A stretch of 39,811 bases of DNA from Irpex lacteus (taxonomy: Eukaryota > Basidiomycota > Agaricomycetes > Polyporales > Irpicaceae), in the NCBI GenBank assembly GCA_001986395.2, contig MQVO02000090.1, positions 1 to 39,811 on the forward strand. Reading direction: 5' to 3'. The notes beneath the pieces were generated by a model, which saw only the letters and a program-made list of their open reading frames with translations, had not been told where the DNA came from and did no database searches. Positions 33,751 through 39,811 of the stretch are shown here, piece by piece (the first letter of the stretch is position 1; each line of letters starts with the position of its first letter). Made by a program: the position numbers and the translations under genes.

Positions 33751-36103
33751 ATGATCTACCCTGCCTTTCTGGCTTTCGCAGCGCTTACTTACTCTACACC
33801 TGTGCAGACGAAGCCTATCGACCGCCATGCCATCGTTTCCCGTTATAATCCTACGCGCAACGCGTCCAGCACAACGACACCAATGCAAGTCGGAAACGGT
33901 AACTTCGCGTTCGGTGCGGACGTAACTGGGCTGCAGACTTTCCAGCCATTCGCTATCATGTCATCTTGGGGATGGAAGAACGATACTCTACCGCCCGGTA
34001 AAACCCAAGAAGATATTGCTAGCTACCATGGCGAGAGCTGGGACTTTCACGGGCGACCGATGGACATCATGGCTGGAGGAGAGCCTGCAATGCAACAATG
34101 GTTGACATCGAATCCTAATCGAGTCAACCTTGGTAGGGTAGGACTCATATTCCTTAACGCCACGGGCGATGTGGTGAACGTAACGGAGGAAGACTTAACA
34201 GACAAGCAACAGACGCTGGATCTGTGGACTGGTACTCTCCGAAGCCAGTTTGCCTTGAACGGTCAGGAAATCACAGTCACTACTTCCTCCGCGCAGTCCA
34301 GTAGCGCAATCAGTATAAATATCCAATCGTCGCTGGTGCGTTCTGGTCGGCTGGGTATATTCCTGGACTTCCCTTGGAACGACGGCACTAACAAGTTTTC
34401 TGCACCCTTTGTCTGCCTTTTCAATGCAACCAACAATCACACCACGAACCTTACAACTGGTCTCCAACTTGGGTCAAACGTGTTGGCCGAGATATCTCAC
34501 ACTCTCGGTGACTCTACCTTCATCACTTCCATTGGAGGCGACAAGTTCACCATATCGCGAGACTCACCGGATGCACATCGTTATAGCCTAAAACCACAAT
34601 CTCGCTCGTCATCTTTTGCCCTGTCTATATCATATTCAACCGCTCGCCCTGAATCATTGCTCAGTCCTTCCTCTGTCGCATCCGAGTCTACGCAGGCATG
34701 GGTCGACTACTGGAGCAAGAGTGGTTTCGTGGACCTCTTAACAGGTTCAATTGATCCTAGGGCTGAGGAGTTACAACGACGGATTATCCTCTCTCGATAC
34801 CTGATGAGGGTGAACGAAGCCGGAAAGAACCCACCTCAGGAGGTAAGTCTCGTTACGTCTCGCATCCATGATCTTCTCGGCTTATTTTACCTCTCAGTCA
34901 GGCTTGGTCAACAATGGCTGGGTAAGTCGTGTCGACGAGATCACGACAGAAGTGAGGACTGATGCCCTGTTTCGTAGTACGGCAAGTTTCATATGGAGAT
35001 GGTGTTCTGGCACATGGCGCACTGGCAGCTCTGGAACGACTGGGATCTAGTTGCTGGAGCGGGCTCTTCGTACCAGCAGTTTCTACCTTCCTCCATACAG
35101 CGCGCGCAAGTGCACAGAACTTTAGTATCGGTGCACGTTGGTCGAAAATGACTGATCCCAGCGGCCGGTCTGCTCCGGGAGAGATCAACGAGCTTCTCAT
35201 CTGGCAACAGCCGCACCCTCTGATTTTCGCTGAGTACGAGTATCGGACGACGCGATCTCACGAGACGTTGGAGAAATGGAAAGACGTGGTAAATGAGACG
35301 GCAAACTGGATGGCTGACTTTGCGTGGTATAATCGCAGTTCGGCGTTCTATGATATCGGACCTCCTATGTGTGAGTGCACTTTCTTGGCCCCTATTGTAA
35401 AATGTGAACTCATGTCCGAGTAGACGTTGTCGCAGAGAACACTCAGCCTAACATCACCCGCAACCCAGCCTTCGAACTAGCCTACTGGAAATACGGACTC
35501 AACCTTGCGCAGACCTGGCTTCACCGCCTTGGTCTTGAAGCGCCCTCCATATGGCAGGACGTCAAAGAGCACCTCGCACCGCTCCCCATCGAGAACGGCC
35601 TTTATGCAGTCTACGAGGGTATCGAGCCTGACTTCTGGACCGACCCAACGTACATCAACGACCACCCTGCGCTCGTCGGGCTCCATGGTTGGCTTCCACC
35701 GATTCCAGGTGTGAATTTAACCATCGCGAAGGCTACAGCAGATAAAGCGTACACTACGTGGAATATCACGAATCTTTGGGGGTGAGTCCCCACATTCATT
35801 TGGCTTTGTGCGTAGCTAATAGCTAGCAGGTGGGACTTCCCCATGCTCGCCATGTCGGCAGCTCGCAACGGCGAGACAGATCAAGCGATAGACTTTCTAT
35901 TGCATCCTCTGTTCACCTTTGACGATGTAGGCATGCCGATTGGAGGGGTTCGGGTTCCGACGCCTTACTTCCCTGGATCTGGTGCGCTTTTGTACGCGAT
36001 TGCTATGATGGCTCGCGGGTGGGATGGGAGTAACGGGAGTGCGCCTGGGTTCCCGAAGGAAGGTTGGAATGTGAGGGTTGAGGGCGTGAACATGGCTTTG
36101 TAG
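33751..36103 (+). CDS. Secreted six-hairpin glycosidase-like enzyme (one frameshift)
   Basis: A probable secreted glycoside hydrolase with an (alpha/alpha)6 catalytic barrel, as in GH65/G95-type and related clans. Five exons (33751-34842, 34898-34921, 34978-35370, 35424-35781, 35830-36103) encode about 713 residues. A signal peptide (MIYPAFLAFAALTYS) is followed by an N-terminal beta domain with MQVGNGNFAFGADVTG and a LDLWTGTLRSQF segment, and many N-glycosylation sequons. The barrel begins near NNGWYGKFHMEMVFWHMAHW, where acidic residues resemble the active-site region of the fold. Later segments include GARWSKMTDPSG and NLWGWDFPMLAMSAAR. Near 35105-35113 the frame must shift by one base to pass from SSIQRAQ into NFSIGARW. 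Without this shift the protein stops soon after. Substrate unknown. It converges on the wax-synthase-like gene. Confidence 0.75.
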
Positions 36104-36296
36104 CCTGGTAAGGTCCATCTACGATCTCAGTGGGTTATCTCTCGTGGGAAGCGTGGCTGACTGGATTCCGTGCACTATAGAGACAGCATGTCACAAAAAC
36201 GTAGTACTCCATGTATCTTCCAAACCAAAGTATGTTATGGAAAGAGCATTATATCGCAATTAAGATAACTATGTAATGTCCGGGATTATTGCCTGA

Positions 36297-37650
36297 TCAA
36301 CGTGAGGCCATGATCCACTGCCGAAGAGCGGGCAAGATTATTCTTTGAGAGGGGCTTATGCAATATGGAACGAATATTGAGCCCCCGAGACCGCGTAGGA
36401 ACCATGCATCCACTGCAAAATGAGCATGAGTTCAACGACTGCCGCGCTCAGATTTATCGGAATGCACTCACAGGCTAATTGCCCAGTAGTCAGGAACCAC
36501 CAGAGCAGTCCATAACCGCCCTCCCCATCCTTGAACCTTGCGACCAGTGGCTTTGTACCACAACACCTCGAGTATGACGCACACGCCTTGAAACGTGAAG
36601 AAGAAGGTCACTCGGTGATCCATTCCTCGCCCGAGGACATAGATGCTAAACTCATGCAACATCCCGAGGCGAAAAATGTGCCTAGAACGACCCCCGGTCG
36701 ACCAGCAATCCACCCGCCAGGTATTCCTCCATACACGAGAAATACCGCCTAAGCATTTGATGCCATCGTTTCGCCCATAATCGCCTATGGATTCCAGATG
36801 CCCATGGGTTGTTCATAAGTGGAGGCCAGAGCATCGGGGATTGGCCCAAGAGGCCTACTCCGATGAGAGTGCCACCGTATTCAAGGGCATGAAAACCGGC
36901 AATCATGGCTGTTCCAGAGACTACAGCCAAGAGTGTGGAAAATGCGTAACGCTGTACCGGAGGTAGTTCCGGGAGGAAGATGGTGCCACCGACGGAGGAG
37001 CCTATCCCAGGGAGGAGCTTGAGACAGCCTACCAAGAAGTCGACGATGAAGTAGTTCATGAGGAAGCGCCAGCAGGTGGCTTTGAGGAATGCAGAACGTT
37101 CTTTGGGTCGAGTGTCAGGAGGAATGGAGACACCTTTCCCAAATTCCCAGCCAATCCAACGTAATGAAGTAGAGACCTCTGCGGTGTCTACATACCACCC
37201 GGGGAAGAATTTGGCGATTGAGGTGGTTGTTTCTCGTTGCGGAACGTTTTCATGAATGGCGGGAGTTGTTTTTCGCCAATTTTGAAAACACCTCTTCGGG
37301 CTAGAGCAAAATCAATGCTTCTTGCTATTATAGAAAGCCCCATAATTCCTAATATACGCTCGTTAATACAGTCTTGAAGGCTAAGTTGAAACTTGTCTAT
37401 GACAAACTCTGCACCAGTTGTGGAACATATAATCAGGATGTGAGAAGTCGTAATAGTACACTCCTCTTATAGCCAAGTAGATGATTGAGGGTAGAAGTAG
37501 TAGTCTTCCGGTTCGTGTATCTCGTCGGCGAGCTAGGTATCCCAAGAAGCAGTACAGTAACATATATGCAAACGCGTTCGGCACGTCTCGCCATGTTATC
37601 GGCTTTCTAGCATGTGTGGCGGTATGAATTCGAGTAGGAACATATTCCAT
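36297..37650 (-). CDS. Wax-synthase-domain membrane acyltransferase (several frameshifts)
   Basis: Fungal wax-synthase-like proteins are multi-span O-acyltransferases related to MBOAT enzymes; they esterify fatty alcohols or acylate terpenoids. From the ATG at 37650, conserved pieces follow in order: RLLLLPSIIYLAIRGVYYYD, SIDFALARRGVFKIGEK, KFFPGWYVDTAEVSTSLRW, WRFLMNYFIVDFLVG, LWAKRWHQMLRR with the family His, FLVYGGIPGGWIAGRPG, a SGMLHEFSIYVLGRG segment with the second family His, and a final exon with DAWFLRGLGGSIFVPY, stopping at 36297. Joining them needs indels near 37235, 36745, 36662 and 36505, besides introns near 37400 and 36475-36420. No in-frame stop was found between shifts. It is either a recent pseudogene or a sequence with uncorrected indels. 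The first exon may lie further upstream (an ATG at about 37775). Confidence 0.7.
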
Positions 37651-38580
37651 CCGAATTGCATCTATTTGATACAGAATGTAATAAAATAGTGATCAGTACT
37701 CGAAAGCTATGTGAATTGGGATGAGCACCCTCGGAACGATGATACGTCATACTCACTTCTGCAGGAAAGTCAAGACCATGGTACTACATATAGTGAGTTA
37801 GTAGTTTCAAGTGCAGGAAATACGTAATGTACTGACGTTCAGAAGGCGTATCACCTCTTCAGATAGTAGTAGTTTGAGAATACGCTGGCATCGACGACCT
37901 CGGTGGTGTGTGCAAGTCAACCGCCGCGCGGTTAACCTATTTCAACTCTGGACATGCCTTATAGGGCAGGCGCCGACGGGTGGGTCACAAAGCCTGGGAT
38001 ATATATATGTCACGACGAAGCAACCAGTTGAACAAGTCCATAGATCGTTAAGTCTACTTGGCAATGAATGACATACGCAGAGAGCTAAATAGATGATTGA
38101 ACAGAGGTCAAGTTTCCGGCTACTTAAACGGTTAGTTAAGCGGAAATTGCCGAAGTCGTCGCCTACCAGCGCCTATCCTATAGTTTGTTGCATATCCTCC
38201 AAGCCACTTGACCACACTGCGCAAAGTCATCTTATCTCAAGTGACTTGGTTATTATTCGCTCTCTCTTTACTTAAATTTGCGTTGATCAGACGTACTTTA
38301 TAGCCTGGTGGTCGGTAATTGAGCATGCCATCGGGTGTCCGAGGCGGTATCAAGGTAAGTATGTCTGAACCTACGTGCACGATAACGACCTCACTGGCTG
38401 TAGAGGAAACCGCTCTGACCTCTGGTAAGTAGCTCTTCTCTACGTCGCGATCGGCGACGAAAATAACGTTGTCGACTAGTGTTGACTGTTATCGCGGACG
38501 AAGACATATTCCGGAATGCCTTATCTAGGCTCTCACGACACCGTTTATCGAGGATGTACAGTACAGAGATAAGCAAGCGC
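37651..38580. other. Divergent spacer between acyltransferase and urea transporter genes
   Basis: The 0.9 kb should contain promoters of both divergent genes. The TATA-like ATATATAT near 37999-38006 is isolated. No other gene was recognised. Confidence 0.4.
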
Positions 38581-38587
38581 TATAAAG
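38581..38587 (+). promoter_or_regulatory. TATA box of DUR3-like gene
   Basis: TATAAAG lies 76 nt before the ATG at 38663. Confidence 0.6.
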
Positions 38588-38662
38588 GAGCTCCCGTCAT
38601 GAACGGAGCATTCGAAGCTGCTTCTTCCTTCTGCTGAAATCGCTCGTTGCATCTTAAGAATC

Positions 38663-39811
38663 ATGTCCAGCAACGAGCCAGTACTTCCCCAAGGAGCAGG
38701 CTATGGAGTCGGTGAGTTTTTCGCAGTGAAACTCGAGTTTTAACATGGATGTACTGACAATTTCATGAATTTGATTAGTCGTCGGTATGTCTAGGCATGC
38801 ATATGTTGCCTCCCGATTAGCATCTCACGCGACCCTTAGGGATCGGACTCTTCTTCAGCGCGTTCATGATTATTCTGACCGCGGTTCAAGCACGATACAC
38901 TGGATTCTCTCCCAAGAGTGCAGAAGAGTTCAACAGTGCCTCTCGAAGCGTCAACCTGGTCTAATCGCTTCTGGCATGTCTCTGCTTGGACATGGGCCGC
39001 GACATTGGTGAGTACCGCTACAGTTCAAGTATCTTATTCCTTCTGATGTGTCCTTATGTAGCTGCAATCAAGTGCTGTTGCCTACAAGTACGGTATCTCG
39101 GGTCATGGTGGTATGGTGCTGGAGCTACTGTACAAGTTCTCCTTTTTGCCCAAGTACGTTTTCCGAGATTACTCAGCCCTAAGAACCGCCTATTGACTGT
39201 CAACCTATGACAGCTTGCTGCCAAGCTCAAGCTCAATGCTCCTCGTGCTCACACATGGCTTGAGATCGTCGCCGCTCGATGGGGCACTGTAGCTCATCTT
39301 GTATTCATGTTCTTTGGGTAAGAGTTTATCACAAGCCAGAATAACGTAGCTAATATGCAAACAGTTTAGCAACGAACATTATTGTCTCATCCATGCTGAT
39401 TCTAGGCGGCTCAGCTACTGTCACCAGTTTGACCGGGATGAACACGCTTGCTGTAAGTCAGATCTACGTAATGTTGGCTCTAGCCGTATTTAATTTAGAC
39501 TATAGGCTTGTTTCCTCATACCACTAGGAGTCGCCATCTACGTCGTGGTCGGTGGCATGCGCGCCACTCTACTTTGCGATTAGTGAGTTCCAGTAATCGA
39601 CTGTAACCATGGTAAGTACTAACAGCATTTCACAGCACGCACACTACCGTCCTATTCATAATCATATTCGTATTCATCTTCACTGTCTACGGGACGTCGG
39701 ACAAGATCGGTTCCCCAGATCGCATGCATGACCTGCTATCCGCTGCATCCGCACAGAATCCCGTCGCTGGTAAACGCGCATGGATCGTACCTGACTATGA
39801 GGTCCAAAAAA
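38663..39811 (+). CDS. DUR3: Urea active transporter, DUR3 type (5' part, with indels; runs off window)
   Basis: DUR3 proteins are plasma-membrane sodium:solute-symporter-family carriers that import urea, and in some fungi polyamines, with protons. The ATG at 38663 starts MSSNEPVLPQGAGYGVV. Eight exons are visible up to the window edge: 38663-38711, 38779-38784 (6 nt), 38840-39007, 39062-39153, 39214-39317, 39365-39452, 39506-39582 and 39636 onward. Diagnostic segments are FNSASRSV, SAWTWAATLLQSSAVAYKYG, WWYGAGATVQVLLFAQ, THTTVLFIIIFVF and GTSDKIGSPDRMHDLL. Four one-base indels are implied: missing bases near 38954, 38976 and 39105, and an extra A near 39772 before HGSYLTMRS. Between these points the sequence keeps the family pattern with no stop codon. 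The remaining two thirds of the gene lie beyond the window. Confidence 0.85.

Noticed and set aside
1..39811. CRISPR arrays, insertion sequences, rRNA or viral genes
   Set aside because: No regularly spaced repeats, transposase, reverse transcriptase, capsid or polymerase motifs were noticed, and the intron-rich nuclear gene structure argues against a prokaryotic or viral source.

Overview
The window looks like nuclear DNA of a basidiomycete fungus, probably an Agaricomycete. Genes are split by many short GT-AG introns of about 48-113 nt, base composition is near 50% GC, and the recognisable genes are fungal housekeeping or secretome types. The mix of thaumatin-like, LysM and RlpA-like secreted proteins with very small exons recalls plant-associated lineages such as Ceratobasidiaceae (Rhizoctonia), but that placement is inference. 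All coordinates below come from splicing by eye.

Left third (1 to about 14,500): no gene here could be recognised. There are unassigned open frames, a sharp purine-to-pyrimidine switch around 7.5 kb, an AT-rich block with short repeats at 12.2-13.1 kb, a CCAAT-rich patch at 13.3 kb and a 46-bp tandem duplication at 12.1 kb.

Centre (14,572-20,482): two intact housekeeping genes on the minus strand. One is glycyl-tRNA synthetase, with two in-frame starts that suggest mitochondrial and cytosolic forms. The other is an SPIN90/Ldb17-type actin-patch regulator with a proline-rich tail.

Secretome block (about 22,250-29,810): two paralogous eight-cysteine small secreted proteins, a 16-cysteine thaumatin-like protein with a possible GPI tail and a 7-nt exon, a double-psi beta-barrel (RlpA-like) protein and a two-LysM protein. 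Four of the five have a TATA-like box. The proteins would act outside the cell or at the wall.

Right part (32,046-39,811): a four-helix MARVEL-like membrane protein, a secreted six-hairpin glycosidase-like enzyme, a wax-synthase-like membrane acyltransferase (convergent with the glycosidase) and the start of a DUR3-type urea/H+ symporter that runs off the window. The last three carry single-base indels that break otherwise well-conserved frames, whereas genes between 14.5 and 33 kb look intact. This suggests local assembly error or recent decay at the right end.
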